Positions 26,201-39,658 of a stretch of DNA of 64,000 bases are shown piece after piece. The number at the start of each line of letters is the position of its first letter. The first letter of the stretch is position 1. Both the position numbers and the translations under genes were made by a program. This stretch comes from Marchantia polymorpha subsp. ruderalis. Taxonomy: Eukaryota > Streptophyta > Marchantiopsida > Marchantiales > Marchantiaceae. Location of the stretch: contig AP031357.1 in the NCBI GenBank assembly GCA_037833965.1, forward strand, positions 13,164,001 through 13,228,000. Reading direction: 5' to 3'. The notes below the pieces were generated by a model. The model saw only the letters and a list, made by a program, of their open reading frames with translations, ran no database searches and was not told where the DNA came from.

Positions 26201-26639
26201 GACTAATTTTTAATCATTTTTTAGGCGCAAACTCAACAACTTCAGCTTTTTGATATTCAAAAGAAATGCTATTTGAGGAATTTGAATCTTTATTTAACAA
26301 TAATTCGTTACATTACTATCACTTACTTCTTTGAATCGTTACTCCTAGATATGTTAACCTCATGTGAAACAAATAATCAAGGGAAACCATGAGTCATGTC
26401 TTCCAAATCCAGAAAGTATATGTTCAGTGACGAAATCTCTTTAAATCGCAGCTAGATTCGTATAATATTTGATAGTTTGACATCAAATTTCTCAAAGTCG
26501 TTGGGAGGACATTAGAGGTAGCTCATCCGATCTTTCAGCAATTTGATCTCCTTTCTTCTGACCGACTCTAACATCACATGGTTAGCGAAAGCTGGTAAGG
26601 TACTGTGAGGTCAGAGAAGCTTTTAGGCTTTTAGAAATA

Positions 26640-29600
26640 AGGCGTGATCTTCAGAACCAAGTCCTACTTGAAGAATAATGATATAATTTTGCATAAAAGA
26701 CAGCGAAGTAAATGGCTGGGAAAGTTCTGGCTAAACGCATGCATACATGTGACAGTGAACGTGCATGGACTAGGTTGTAGTGGTAGCTTCGAGTCCATCC
26801 GTTTAGTAGGTAAAGATTCTACGGCATTTCAGACAGGTGCATTCCACTTGTGTGCGAAAACATGAAGATTCTTCCTCATCATTCCGCCCATAGACTTCAC
26901 CTCTCCACTTGTTATTGTGTGCATCGTTTGATACTGATTTGAGACTATTTTTCCAATTTAAACTGTCACCTTTTTTGACGACTGGATTCGGTCCCCAATA
27001 AGACAGGATCTGCAGCATCTGATACCAGCCCCGTGTTCGTAATGCATCGTATTGTACAGCATCAGAAAGCTGTCGAGTGTACATCTTCAGAGAGTATATA
27101 TTCGTACTCATTTCTTCATAACTTTGGCATAACACATTGCTGCACACAGCAGCAAATCAGATCGACACTCCCGAATTTGGCTGCTGCACACAGCAGCAAA
27201 ATGGTTTCCATGGTGGAGGGAAGAGAGGTTTTACCTTCACAGGAATGAACCCTGTCAGTCCAAGAGGAGAGTGAAGAGGGAAGCCAGCTATTGGGGCTGC
27301 TTCTTCTGCACCCCTCGCCGACTGTGAACTGGTGTGCTCGAAGGAGTTCAAGAGGGTTCCGCTCGAAACGTACAAATCGCGCAACGCGATCATTCGACAG
27401 GAATTTTGCGGGAGTCGGAGTGCATTTGCAGGAAAGGGGAAAATTGGTGAGAGGCCAACAAGGAAGGCTATGTTCACTTTTCCATCATTCTCATGATCAT
27501 CATGGATCGACACCAGTTTCGTATTTCCGGGGCTACGTACAAACTCCAAAGATTGTGACATGGTGTCGATGGATGCATCGGAGTTTCGTCGGTGCGAGAG
27601 GATGGGTTTCAGCCCGGTGAGGTCACAGAGATGCAACAAATATATTCCACCATCACAATAATTAGGTCTAGCAACCCACGCTGGAACATTGATGGCTTGG
27701 CCCGATAGAGTGATTTTATCCATCGAACTTGACCAACAGTATTCACCTTAATGTTCAAGGAAAGGGGAACATGGAAAGACATGAGAAGCGTATAGTGATC
27801 TATCTGGTTATAGAACAGACGTCAGCCCCTCAGCTTTCTCTCCCTTCCCTTTCCTCTCTCTCTCTTCATCTGTCTGCGCAAAAAGTGCATGTGTGATCCA
27901 GCGCATGCATGGCTGCCTGGGTTAGAGATTTCTGTAACCCAGTGAGGCCAGACGTGGGGACTAGCGAATCAGCAGCAGGCCCATCTAAAGCTTGGGGACT
28001 GACCGCAGCAGTGCAGTACTGGTGGTCTCCACCAACCAAGGAGCTGGGCTTGTGGGATTGAGCAGAAAAGTTTCTACAGACAAGACAACAGAACCTTTGG
28101 TTATCCTGAGTGACCCAGTCGTGTTTGCTGAAAATTCCTGGAGCTCGGACTTGCTCTCCACCGTAATAAGTATAGGAAAACGATACATGAAGGTCTGGGA
28201 GCTAGCATACCTGCCCAAACAAGCAAGTAGGCAAGAGCAGGCGATGAAGAGGCCTGCAATAAGCTCAACTGAATTGGAAACGGAGTTCGTGGATGAGATA
28301 TCAGGTAAACTTGGTACAATTCTTAAGGTTAGAAATTTTCAGGTGGAAAACATAAACAGTTTTTGAGCAGCAAGCATGCTGTCTAGAGGCGATTATTCCG
28401 GTGGATAGCTCAATGGAGCGTGGAAACAAAAGAGACCTTGCCCGACGTCCAAGACACATGTCAACGGAAAATGAGTAGGTGCCATTGTACTACGCAACCG
28501 AAAGAGTAGCTGTGGGGCTGATCGGGTTGGAAGTGTAATTTACAGACTAGGCCATTTTTTCTCGCAAACTGTATCTGTCTGTTCGAAATACGAGCCAGGT
28601 TGAAGACAGAATGTATCTAAATAGAATTTAACCCTTTCGTCACGTTGACCTCCTTGTGATGAGATAAACGTTGTCCTGAAGGAGCGGAAGTCAGCAAACC
28701 AGAGTGGACATATTCGGATTGAGTCCCTCTTTCACCGGTCCGGGTTCGTTTAAACCATTTCAGAGGCAGGGGATACTTAGGCTTACCGCAGATATCAACA
28801 CTGTTTGTTGTTGTTAACACACCACATGATAGTTTATGTGCACTTCTTGATGTCTCGCACGTTTCACTTGTGCTAAGATCCTGAAACCATAAATAAGACC
28901 ATGTTACTGAAGCACTGCCCTCTGTCCACGTTCTGGCTCGTATCTCCCAAAGTTGACACGGGCCAGATCCACCGGCAACACACCGAAACCTCGGGTAAAG
29001 AAGAGGGACACGAAGGAGAGAAGCGAGTGCTTTTAGAAAACTTTTGGTACGGTAATGGCGAGTTCCCTGCTAATTGCACAACAAACATCTGTCGCAGGAG
29101 AAGGCAGACAACCCTCAAGGTTATATACTGCTTAAAGCCTTTGTATCCTTCCGTTTATCATCGTGACTTTCAATAGCTGTATATAGCATATCCGTGCAAT
29201 TCGACTAAATCGTCAAACCACTAATAGCCTGATTTGACATCGAAGTGCCGACAATACGTACTACACAACTGGACTTCGCTTACATGCTATGCCTTTGCTG
29301 CTGATCATGTGATATCTTGACTGCAAACATGGACTTACTTTCCCTAGTAACAAGCATAGACTACGGGCAGGGGTGAAATCGAAAAGGCCAAGTCATTGAC
29401 CTAGACTGAAAACAAGCTGTTGAAATCTCGATGTCTTGCGTGTCTTGAGAAATGATGACACAATTGATAGTCAATGGCACTCCTACTTGGCTCTTCAAAA
29501 TATCGACCAATAAATTCTTTAATCAAGACAATTACTATACAACTGTGCAAGGCCGGCCGCACACACAGATTTTCTTCTGATTCTAAATAAATAAAAGCAC

Positions 29601-29708
29601 ACAAGGGATAGATAAGCTACCAAAAGCAGCAAACGTAATCCTCGTCAATATGTACCTGTGCCTGCTTTTGACTGCTGAATCCCAACACAACAATCTTCTG
29701 TTGTGTTG
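26640..29708. other. Region beyond the coiled-coil gene: possible 3' exons or UTR
   Basis: About 3 kb of moderate-GC DNA downstream of the minus-strand coiled-coil gene. Candidate minus-strand exons with sensible splice borders exist, such as 28880-28787 (open, ends in a GTAAGC donor) and a piece near 27020-26980 (ILSYWGPNPVVKK, followed by a GTGACA donor). I cannot link them into one protein. They may be alternative 3' exons, a long UTR or a separate gene. Confidence 0.3.
27157..27723 (-). CDS. Hypothetical open frame, unrecognised
   Basis: A 188-codon minus-strand frame. Its first half has mixed, protein-like composition (for example SHRRNSDASIDTMSQSLEF); its second half ends in a Pro/Cys-rich stretch less typical of a coding exon. 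The plus-strand frame across 27291-27620 is probably its shadow. It could be an exon of the gene ending near 29.7 kb or a non-coding frame. No domain is recognised. Confidence 0.25.
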   Translation of the reverse strand: MDKITLSGQAINVPAWVARPNYCDGGIYLLHLCDLTGLKPILSHRRNSDASIDTMSQSLEFVRSPGNTKLVSIHDDHENDGKVNIAFLVGLSPIFPFPANALRLPQNSCRMIALRDLYVSSGTLLNSFEHTSSQSARGAEEAAPIAGFPLHSPLGLTGFIPVKVKPLFPPPWKPFCCCVQQPNSGVSI

Positions 29709-32700
29709 TCAATCCTGGAATAGAGATCCAGGTGAAATGTCCCTAGATGGAGAACTAGGACTACGTATAAAAAAATTACCATCGACAGCAGGGTGTTGAC
29801 GACGGGATACTTTACGGTCAACTGAGTTGGCCTGCAGAGGCATAAGGGGCTGCCTTGCTTTACATATTTCACAAATGCTTTCCTCGCTGATGGCCTCATA
29901 AGGCTTGGAGCGCAACCTTCCACGCGATTTAGAAGAACCACCTACATTACTCTGCATATTTCCATAACAGCCCAGAAGGTTAGTCTCCGCCGTCCACAAG
30001 TTGAAATTGCAAGTACACAGAATGTTTGGAAGTAAAAAATTACCAATATGTTAGAGAGAACACAAGTAGTCATGTTATGCACTGGACACACGACTACATG
30101 TGATGCAAGATTTTGCGCAGCAGAGTACACACCCAAAGGTTGAGGACACTTGTGCCAAGCATGTAGAGTGTGTTGAAACCTTACTCCTTTATTTTGCATC
30201 GGTGAATCAAGACCGGCATATCTGCGTCTCAATAAAATCCTTACTTCCTTGTTCTCATCTGCCAGCATTTGCACCTGCAGAATTACAGAGCGCGGGTACA
30301 CACAAGTTACTCCAATGGAAACCTCGTTGCAATCTGGGGCATTCTTCATGAGGAGTTTGCCTCCAAGTACACAAAAACTGAGAGTCAACGTATATTAACA
30401 TGTACCATATATACAATCTGCATGTACTGCTAAGGGTACTGGCACGTTCATTGACAGACAAGATTTAAAAATTTCAACATTGATGAGAACTGCTACAGAG
30501 AGAATTCGTTTATATACCTCAACTTCAGCTTTGTCAAGGTTATTCCTGCATATTGCTGCTTCTTGTCTTACTGCCTGAAGTTCTAGAAGCAAGTTTTGAA
30601 CGTTCTTTTCAGCGAACTTTGCTCTGTATACATCAGTTTCAGTTTGTTAGTCATTTCTATAAATCTCAATATACAGATGAGCCTCAATGTACATCAAGTT
30701 GTCTTAGGGAAAAATCAACGCTTCACAAGTTCAAAATCTATGGCGAGAACGTACAACAAGATGCAGATAAGCAAAGTGGGATATGAAGATTAAAAAGAAT
30801 CAAACTAGTTGAATAATCAACAATTGCGACCTAGTCCACAATCTGGCTAATGTGAAACCCATTGGATCATAGAAGAAGATATGAAGATATCTTATATGTG
30901 TTTAAAGTTTAGGTTTTAATCAAATCTGGACGTAAAACGAAGTTACCTTTCCCGACAAGCACTGAGTTCCACTTCCATACACCTCAAAAGGGATGAGAAT
31001 TCCATATTGAGATCATTAATGGTTTCCTCTTTCTCCTCCTCTAGGGCCCTGCAAATGCCTGAGGTTACCGCCGAAGAAACCAAAGCACGCACAGTCCTCT
31101 CATCTCTTCTTGCAGCTGCCTCATTGGCATACGAATCTTGCAGGCGTTGGAGTTCCCGTCTTGTCTCTTCAAATTGCTGCCACACTCAAGAGCGATAGAA
31201 TCAGGCCCAATATTTCGAATCAATGTCCTAACAAATTGAGCGCATATCAGCTCGCACATACTTGCTTATTTACATTATGCTAAAGAGAAAGCTAAGCACT
31301 GGCACCAAAAAACTAATAATGTTAGCAACGGCCATATTTGGTTCTGAGTACCTCAAAGGGAACTAAAACCTGATTCTCCCCGTCGCCCTCAGGTACACGC
31401 AGTGTCTCCCCAGGACTATAACTCATGCGCAAAGAGTCCTCAGAACTAAGCATTGACAGATTTTCCTTTAGACTGCAAAACCAAGAACCTAGAAATTGTG
31501 AGCATCAACAAACATCTCATCTAACATCTCATGCATCAACAGATGTATGGATACCCGAGACAATTGGACAATGCAAATTAGCAGGACCATCCTGTAAATT
31601 AAACGAAGAAATGCTAATCCCCAGTCAAACTTACCTCGCATTGTGTCCCTCCAACTCTGCAATTCTTGACTTCAATACTGCCAAATCCTCCGCAGCCTCA
31701 ATCTGAAAGCCAGTTCAATTTGCCTCAGCTTATTTCTCCAAAAGTTTATCAACTTGAAAAAAAAATTATCCAGTAAGACGCCTACTTGTATCGACACCCT
31801 TTAACATAGATAGGAGTGCTTGGTCCTAACTTAAAATTCGCAGTAGTTAGATGAAGTAGCAGGAAAGCGCAGTTATGAGTGGATGGAAACTTTCGCAGTT
31901 GCGCAGATGGTTCATTCCAGCAGCATATATCATTCCATATAGAGCTGCATCGTTTGATCTCTAAACGACAACCAGATCGCGGGGGCAATGACGTTCACAG
32001 AATATCGAAGTACGAAAATGCGTAGCGGCATAATTCACCCCCAAACCACCAGAGTAAGATCTAACACTTGGATATGATGAAGCACTTCGATGGTTGCTAT
32101 CATGAGATCGGGTATTCATGAACACAACTGCCTCAATGAGATGTTTTCCATAGCAGGTTTTAAGTAGCTTATGAGTTTTAAGTCAGAGACTTACATCCGA
32201 TTCTTTGCCTCCGTTCATCGACATTGCTAGCCTCATTTGGTCAAGCTCTGCTTCTAAAACTGCATTCTTTGCTTCTGCCTCCGTGGCTCTGTCGTCAGCT
32301 TCCGCCGCACGATCCTCCGCCTCATAGGCGGCTTCCATGAAGACATCTCGATCGTTGTGATACAAATTGCACTCCTGCTCTAACCTGTTACATTCGTCTT
32401 TCAAAGCTCGACATTGTTCTAACAGCTTCTGATTTTCGGCCACCTGCCTTTTTAAAGCTTGCGCGTTCAAAACCGCTTCTTCCTGATAGCAATGACTTTT
32501 CATTTCAGAACCATTTCTATATAGCAGTTTGTAGGTAAGCCACATACTGCAAATATTCCACATGATAACTCCTCTTGGTGGCTTGTGCATCTGGATAAAA
32601 ATTACTTACATCTTGAAGGCATTCACAGGCTCCAAAGCATCACCAGAAAAGTGGTCTTCGGACTTGGGATCAATTGATATATATAGAGAACTAGAATGAG

Positions 32701-33009
32701 ACATTCAACTGGTGGACACAACCTTAAACAGGAAAAGGAAACTCCAAAAATAATTCTCACGAGAAAAACAATATGATTGTGGAATCGTTCAGGCACCTTC
32801 GATTTAGCACGTTTGTGATCAGATTCCCGCAAGCGAAACTGCATTTGTTGCAACTGAAGAGCGAGGTCACGTTGAGACTCCTCAGCTCTCGAGAGTTTTT
32901 TCTTCAATCGATCTTCATAGGTACAAAATCCGAGCATATGAAAGATGGAATCCTGCATGTAAGTGTCCAGTTCGGCTGGCAGCGCAAACTGCACAGTGTC
33001 AACCCCCAT
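29709..33009 (-). CDS. Coiled-coil protein of unknown function, eight exons
   Basis: Exons with matching phases: 33009-32797, 32482-32195, 31702-31635, 31472-31370, 31176-30947, 30623-30518, 30274-30185 and 29951-29709, giving 446 residues and ending at an in-frame TGA. The N-terminus holds DTYMQDSIFHMLGF and YEDRLKKKLSRAEESQRDLA. Long helical heptad-like stretches follow: NQKLLEQCRALKDECNRLEQ, an AED/AEA-rich run, and ETRRELQRLQ. The C-terminal exon is basic and Ser-rich, with one CEIC motif and SPSSPSRDISPGS. No signal peptide or membrane segment is seen. The start is the first ATG of an open exon with good coiled-coil coding. I do not recognise the family with certainty; it resembles plant 'myosin heavy chain-related' coiled-coil proteins only in general character. 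An alternative splice at 29780/29709 (GTAATT...CAG) would skip the present stop and extend the protein. Confidence 0.72.
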
Positions 33010-34640
33010 CTTGGCTCCAGCTTTGCCGCTGCTCGCTAGACAACTTTACCCCCGTGGAATTTCCCCTCCGTCAAACACTCCACAAACACAAGCACGAGCT
33101 GCTCATTGTACAACATATGGCCCCTAAACTCACAGCCGACCAACCACCACACGAAGACACACTCTGCAGATCAAGATCACTGCAACGTGTACAGCCAATT
33201 GTTCAGACCCAGACTCGTTCGAGCACAAGTACCACCACTACCACCTCACCGAAACCAAGAAATTTTCGCCAGGGGCCGCCGTGCGCGCTCACAGACTCGA
33301 CGCCAGAGTCCTCGAGACGCAAGGCTCCACCACCACCGCCGCCATCGTCAGAGCAAATCTAAAACCCAAGCAGAGCACTCGGAGAACACACGAAGCAGCC
33401 AAGGAATCTGCAAACATCACAGCCCTGACTGGCTACGCGCTCGCCAAGATCGTCGGCCCCGACACCGAGAGCAGCAGCAGCCTCCTCCTATCCTCTCCCC
33501 GCCTATTCCTCCGGATCCTCTGAATCCTCTGAATCCTCTCCTCGAGTCTTGACTTGCTCCCGGCGCCTGGAGCCTGGCTCTCGTCTCTGGAGTCGCATGG
33601 ACGACACCTGACATGGGCATGGGCATGCGCATGTGTGCATGTGCATGGGCCGGGCCCTCCGATTCTCGGTGCGCCTGGTGCGCCTCTTGTTTTTCTCGGG
33701 GCTCCGCCCTTCGCAAAGCTCCCGGCTCACCGGCTTCCGTCGAAGCCCCCCGGTTCGCAGCAAGCCATGCATGGAATCATGCACTCATGCTTCTAGCCGT
33801 TGCCCCCCAGTTCGAATCGGCCACCCACATCGTTGCCCATTTGAATTCCTCTGTTCGTCATCTCACGTGCATGCTACTCTCGTCGGCCGGTCCGTCCGTC
33901 TGTCCGTCCGTCCATCTTTCTGTCCTGCTCCCCGAACGTTGGATTCCGTGTGCGCGAAATATGTCAGCCCCTGCCCTCCGCCATTCCTTTTACGCGGTAG
34001 TACGACGACGACGACGGACGGCGGATACAAGTATTTGAACGTAGTCCGCCTTTGAGTCTCGACTGACGGCTCGGGGGTCGCTTTTGATCGAATGCAACAC
34101 TCCCGCTGATTGTACTGACTGACTAATCTTCTCTCGTACGAGTCGTAAGAGTTTGCACCTCGAAATCTAAAGTTGGTTTAGCTTTTTCATTGCAGTTCTC
34201 ATTGTCAACCTCCAATTCTCTGTCCCTTTACTTTTAGAGCATTACATATTCTTCGTAGTGAACCTATCACTCGGTTGCGCTGTCTTGAGCTCACGTTAGA
34301 GTTCCGTGTTTACAATACGTGTAATACGTCAGTATGTTAGCGATCACATTCTCAAGTGTTCTACGTTTTCACATATTTGACTTTTGGGAATCTTAATGTT
34401 TTCTTTACGGTCGTTGGTCTGCTATGAAACTGTTTTATATCACCCAGGGTCGCTGCGACTTTCACTTTCTCGATTATCAGGTCAAAGGCGCAGAAATTCC
34501 ACCGGCTCAGGGTTTATTTGTGCATCAGGTTACTAACTTCGAGGATTTTTCATGAATCAAAATAGTACTGAACATGGAAATTCTTTTCTTGTTATTCTCC
34601 TTCCACATGTTAGATAGCCCACGATGGATTACGACTTTGG
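33010..34640. other. Upstream region of the coiled-coil gene
   Basis: GC-rich up to about 34.05 kb. It holds CATGGGC/CATGTG repeats (about 33608-33650) and CCGTCCGT runs (about 33890-33915). Expected to contain the promoter and 5' UTR of the minus-strand coiled-coil gene. Plus-strand frames (33106-33552, 33613-34038) are low-complexity and without motif. Confidence 0.45.
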
Positions 34641-35560
34641 TTTTTTTTTTTTTTTTAATTCCATTTTAAGGTATATTGGAGGAGAGAGATATGTGCATGT
34701 GCGGACGAATGGAGAAGCTCAAGACAACCTGATGACGAGAGGAATTGACTTTGTGGTGAGGGCAGCGGCTCCTCTACAGTTTTATGATTGATGCCCCTGC
34801 GGAGATTGCGGAGCACTCGAGGCTTTACTGGAATCTTCACTCGACGTTTGGAACAGGGATCCTAAGCGTTACAATAGCTGAATCCCTGTACATGATCCAT
34901 CATGCTTCGACAAACGACGATCTGAGTCCCGGAACACCGACATGGTTCTGTCTCGTTCTAGGGTTCTGCTCAATGGTGCTGCATAGTTGCATACACATCA
35001 ACCTTGTTTTCCACATCCATCCCTGCTTGCTTGGTCATTCGGATGTAAGATTGTGGCATTGTCTGCAATGGGTCACATGCAAGATCTCACGGTTTTATTA
35101 GTTTTTTAGTTGGTCAAACTCTCTGCAATACTTGTACATCATCCAGTCACACTTCTCCCGAACAGTTTTGGTAAAGTTGAGGTTGAAAGTTTCGAGATCT
35201 TGTCCCTATCTTGAAACTACCATGCAAGGCTAAGGAGATTTGAAGATTCCTCCATTAGATGAATAGATCTACAAATACTTCTAGCAAATACAAGCAACTT
35301 GCAGCAGAGGTTTTCCATGATCTTTGTGTATTCATTTTATACTAGCATGAAAAGAGACATCATTAGCAATATGCATGAATTTCCACCTGCATACTAGTCA
35401 ATTTCACGAATCTCGTGTGATTTAAGATTAATAAAGTGAAGCATTTGTCACGAAAACTAGAGTGGAAACATTTGAAACACTCCACCATGATGCAGTTTTT
35501 ATCTCCATCATGACCAGTGCATCTTATTTCCACATCGTGTCTTCTTTTCCTAATATACAG

Positions 35561-35564
<4 letters not shown>

Positions 35565-35593
<29 letters not shown>
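35565..35593. repeat. (TA)n microsatellite
   Basis: About 28 bases of alternating T and A. Confidence 0.9.
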
Positions 35594-35595
<2 letters not shown>

Positions 35596-35958
35596 CTTAC
35601 TGAATTGAGGAAATTTTATTGTCACTTTATTTAAATAATGATTATCTCTCCTCAACAATTTTATTCTACTTAAAAATCTTTCTAAACACTTCAAGCGCAA
35701 TACAATGCTTGGCTTGCAGCCTCAAACGGATATGCTGAGTATACTGTTGAGTGAAAGTAGAAAGACGTCATCTTGCTTTATATTGATTAGAAATGCAATC
35801 AGCTATTGTCAAATATGAATGACTTGTAGATGATGATTGGAAATGGTTAAAAAAATTTATGATCAACCTATTTGTGGATGTTTCCAAAGTACCAGCTAAC
35901 TGACATAGGCTTTATACTTTCTAAAGTTCGTTGGACGTTTTCACACCATACATCTAAC

Positions 35959-35984
35959 ATATATATATATATATATATATATAT
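35959..35984. repeat. (TA)n microsatellite, second
   Basis: A 26-base alternating AT run about 390 bp from the first. Confidence 0.9.
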
Positions 35985-38900
35985 TTTATATAAAACGAAC
36001 ACATACGAGTCTCTTGTCAAAAATTACTTACATGGTTGAAAACAACATCACCTTGATAAAATGTAATAAAGAAACAACATGAGTCCATAACTTATATGAG
36101 ATAAAATTCAATTTTGACAGGTCATGTAACCTATCAAACATGTTCTACACATCGACTTGATGGCCAGCACTCTATATTGAAAGAATTATTACAATACAAG
36201 ATCTATTTTATCCTAATTTTGCGCACCAGTTGAACATACTTTGGCTGAACTATCACAAGCTTTGCATAAAATGCCGCCGAGTTTGTATATTCAAAGATGT
36301 GTGTGATGTGTATCTACAACTCTTCTTGAAGAGCTATAGTGGCAGCTACTTCAAATCTTATGTTCTTCATTTGATCTTCAGCAATCTCCTTCATCTATCC
36401 ATAACGAGCTTGTGATTGAGTTGGTCAATACTTTTCTCCATGGCAATGGATGGGTTCATGAAAATATCAACTTTGGCGATGTTTTTTGCACATAAAGGAG
36501 GAGGAAGCCAAAAACACGCTCGCAATTGATACTTGGGCTCGAGTGCAAAAAAAATAATTTGGTTTTGAAATGTCATGTGAACACACGTCTATGGTGGCTT
36601 TAACAAAGTATGTGATCGTTTATACAATATATTATATATATTGATTTATACACACTCTGATTATCTCAATAATTTCTGCTTTTTTCCAAACAAAAAAACA
36701 ATCAAATTATGGTCTAGAAAAAAAAAACTCATTCGAATGTACACACGGTGTTTTCAAATATTATTACTTGATGAGATACACACAAAAGCAAAACACTTGG
36801 TGGGTTTTAACACAATTCATTTTACCCGATGATACTAGAGCCCACCGTTATTCATGTTCCCATACTATTTTTTGTAACTTGGTAATTTAGTAATAATTTA
36901 CAAATTGGAATATTACCTACTAAAAAACTTGGCCTTGGATTCCTAAGTGCACCAGCTTCACGACATGATCAAAATTTCCACCATAGAAGCTACCCCATTC
37001 ATGAATGAATATAAACACATGTATTCAATTTTGATGTCTCACATTACCAATAAAATAATCTCGCATTAGCAATTATTGTTCATGTTTTGGCCCTTGCATC
37101 TTCTCATCATCCGAGTCTTTTAACTAAGTCTTTTAACCAACAACTATATGATGAATATAATACTGTAATGATATAAATTTCTGAATCTTGATAGAAGCCT
37201 CACCGAGTATTTTCCTATGGGAAGGTAATGTTTGAACTTAGGATGCAAATAATGCGGATATCTTAAATGCTAGTGTGAATCAAATTGGTTTATGAACTCA
37301 CCTGTTCAAAATAAAAATGACGCAGCTGTCTCCACAGGCCGTGTCTTTTTTTTAACAACATTAGTTTTGCATCAGAACACTTCTCCAATTTTCGCACCAT
37401 TTCATTATACACTTCCAAAGTCTTACATCACACACATAAATTTCAACGTTTTTACAGTAGTGCTGCTCTATGATTTAATTTATTGATTAGAATGACGACC
37501 TGTGGGCTTTTAAAAAAATATCCTGGGAGATGGGCAACATAATGAATTGATTGGCTTTGTGATATTAATCATCACAGGTAACTATTCATTGGCAGTATTG
37601 AATCACTACATAAGGATAAAACCTTCTACATTCCGAAACGAAGTGCTGTATAAACATTAAACTTGAATTCTCTATTAAATTTCAGGTCTCGATAGAAGAT
37701 CACCAAAGTTTAAAGTTTCTATTGCGTTTTCTAAGGTTGCATATAACATGACATTGGTGCCCATATATATTTACCTATTTAACCTTTGTAGAACAGCAAT
37801 TCCCCTTAAAGAAATATCCCATAATTGCCTTTTATTTTTTATCGTGCACAAAATCGCTTTTTCTTTCTCAAATGCATACCCCATATACTTCAATGCAGAA
37901 ACAAAGGAAAAAATATTCTGATGCCAACCCGTCGAAGAAACCAATACTAGCCGTTATGTATATTGACCACTCAACTTTTGGAGCTACCATCCTTTTGATA
38001 GACAGATTTTCAAATTACTTCTTGCGATTCCCCAAACTTTGTTCTTATCAAAATTTAAAAAGATAGAATTACCATTTTAAAAAGAGAAACAAAATTCTCG
38101 TAAGCCAAAAAAGGAAACCCCCATGCCAGGCCATTAAAGGTGGAAAAATGAAGTCATGAGTCCAGCTGTTCTTTCACCTAGATAGATATATTCTGATTGA
38201 TTTATACGTTCAATAAGTATGTGTTTTTAAAAGGTGCTGATCACACTAATTTCGATAATGGTAATCCTGCAACCAAATAACACCAGTCTGGTGTATCAGT
38301 TTATAAACAAAATCATACATTCAATGTATGATCATTATTGTATTAATTGATACAAAATATATATGAAATAAGGATAATAATGTTAATTCCATTTTCTCTT
38401 GGTTACAAGATACAGACTTAATATAATTGCATCCATACTCCATGACAATCACATAATTCAAACTTGCAATGAGTGATTGAGTTTTCATGGTCTGAATACC
38501 TACTTAGGAAAACACATGTTTGTACATCAACAAGTAATGCGATGTTTTGGAAACGAACAATGTTTTTTGATGAAAAAAGTCCGAGATTTCTGTTAAAGTT
38601 AATGCTTAAGAATAGTAATTTTTTGAAATGTTGATCTGCATAATTGTGAATGTTCCTATGTGACTCCCCTTGTTTTCAAATTCTTCGAACAAAAAGTATT
38701 AAATTTATTCAATTTTTCATTCACATTTGACTTCCTATCCAAAGAAATTATTTATTCCTAGTGCATTAAAATTTACAAATGAAATTACGTACTGATAAAA
38801 AATATCCTTGGGAACTTCATCACTGTATTCGATCATCCGTTTTTGCTCAGTTTACAAAACGTAACTCGTTAACTTCAACGAAAAATGAAAACCTATATAA

Positions 38901-39658
38901 AAATCAAACGTAAAAAATAGAAAATAAGTGAACTTTGGAATTGTGCTTAATGAATCACAATTCAAGTCGCATGGCTTGAGACTCAAATTTGACATCAAGA
39001 AGAATTTCATATTAAACTTGTCAACTCATTCCTGCAGTACACAATACACACATTATATAATACCTAAATGATGTAAAGCCCATATCAGAATCAATGAAAA
39101 ATAGGTTCAGATTTGAAGCTGCGTTGATGATGAAATGTTTTTATTCAAATACTCTACTAATAAGATAAATTTGGTACATTTTTTAGTGTTCAAAATCGAC
39201 AAATGTTAGTGAATGTGTTGCACGCAAATAAAGGTAGGTTACATATGAAGCTCCGATCATATTTGATGTGTTGTATATGTAGTATATTCCAATCACTCCG
39301 CTTTACTTATTCTCATCAATGTACATCATGAAATCAAGATCTAGTGTATCTTTCACGAGACAATCAAATAATCAATCAACGAGTAAGTTATAGTAGAACT
39401 TGATGTGGCATTTATATAATCTGGTTATCTAAAGCATAAAATACACTCTTGAAAACCACTTTTCAAGGCTTTACTCATGACTCTATTTTACACTATTGAT
39501 AAAAATTAAAATAATTTCGTATGATAGAAGGGAACTCAATAACACATTCAAAACATAGTATATTTATATATTATGGAGGGCAAGATGAAGCCACAAGGAA
39601 CACACATCATCGTTATGACTCATATGCATCTCGAAGAAAATTATGGCATTCATTATGG

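Larger units (their letters stand above)
19801..26639. other. AT-rich intergenic DNA with old transposon debris
   Basis: Mostly AT-rich sequence without host genes. Recognisable pieces are a LINE 3' stub at about 21.5 kb and a copia RNase H remnant at about 22.8-23.3 kb. A patch at 24.56-25.57 kb is somewhat richer in GC and has open frames on both strands (the longest is 24560-25159, minus, 199 codons). It may be another decayed element, but I recognise no motif. Confidence 0.55.
34641..39658. other. AT-rich intergenic DNA, no gene seen
   Basis: Five kilobases of AT-rich sequence. A 105-codon frame at 34784-35101 (+) shows no domain. Two (TA)n tracts are listed separately. I see no coding transposon remnant I can name. 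Confidence 0.5.

Noticed and set aside
33106..33552. A 148-codon plus-strand frame upstream of the coiled-coil gene
   Set aside because: Low-complexity His/Arg/Pro-rich sequence in a GC-rich promoter region, ending in a Pro/Leu repeat caused by a simple DNA repeat.
34784..35101. A 105-codon plus-strand frame
   Set aside because: No domain, His/Cys-rich random-looking composition, isolated in AT-rich DNA.
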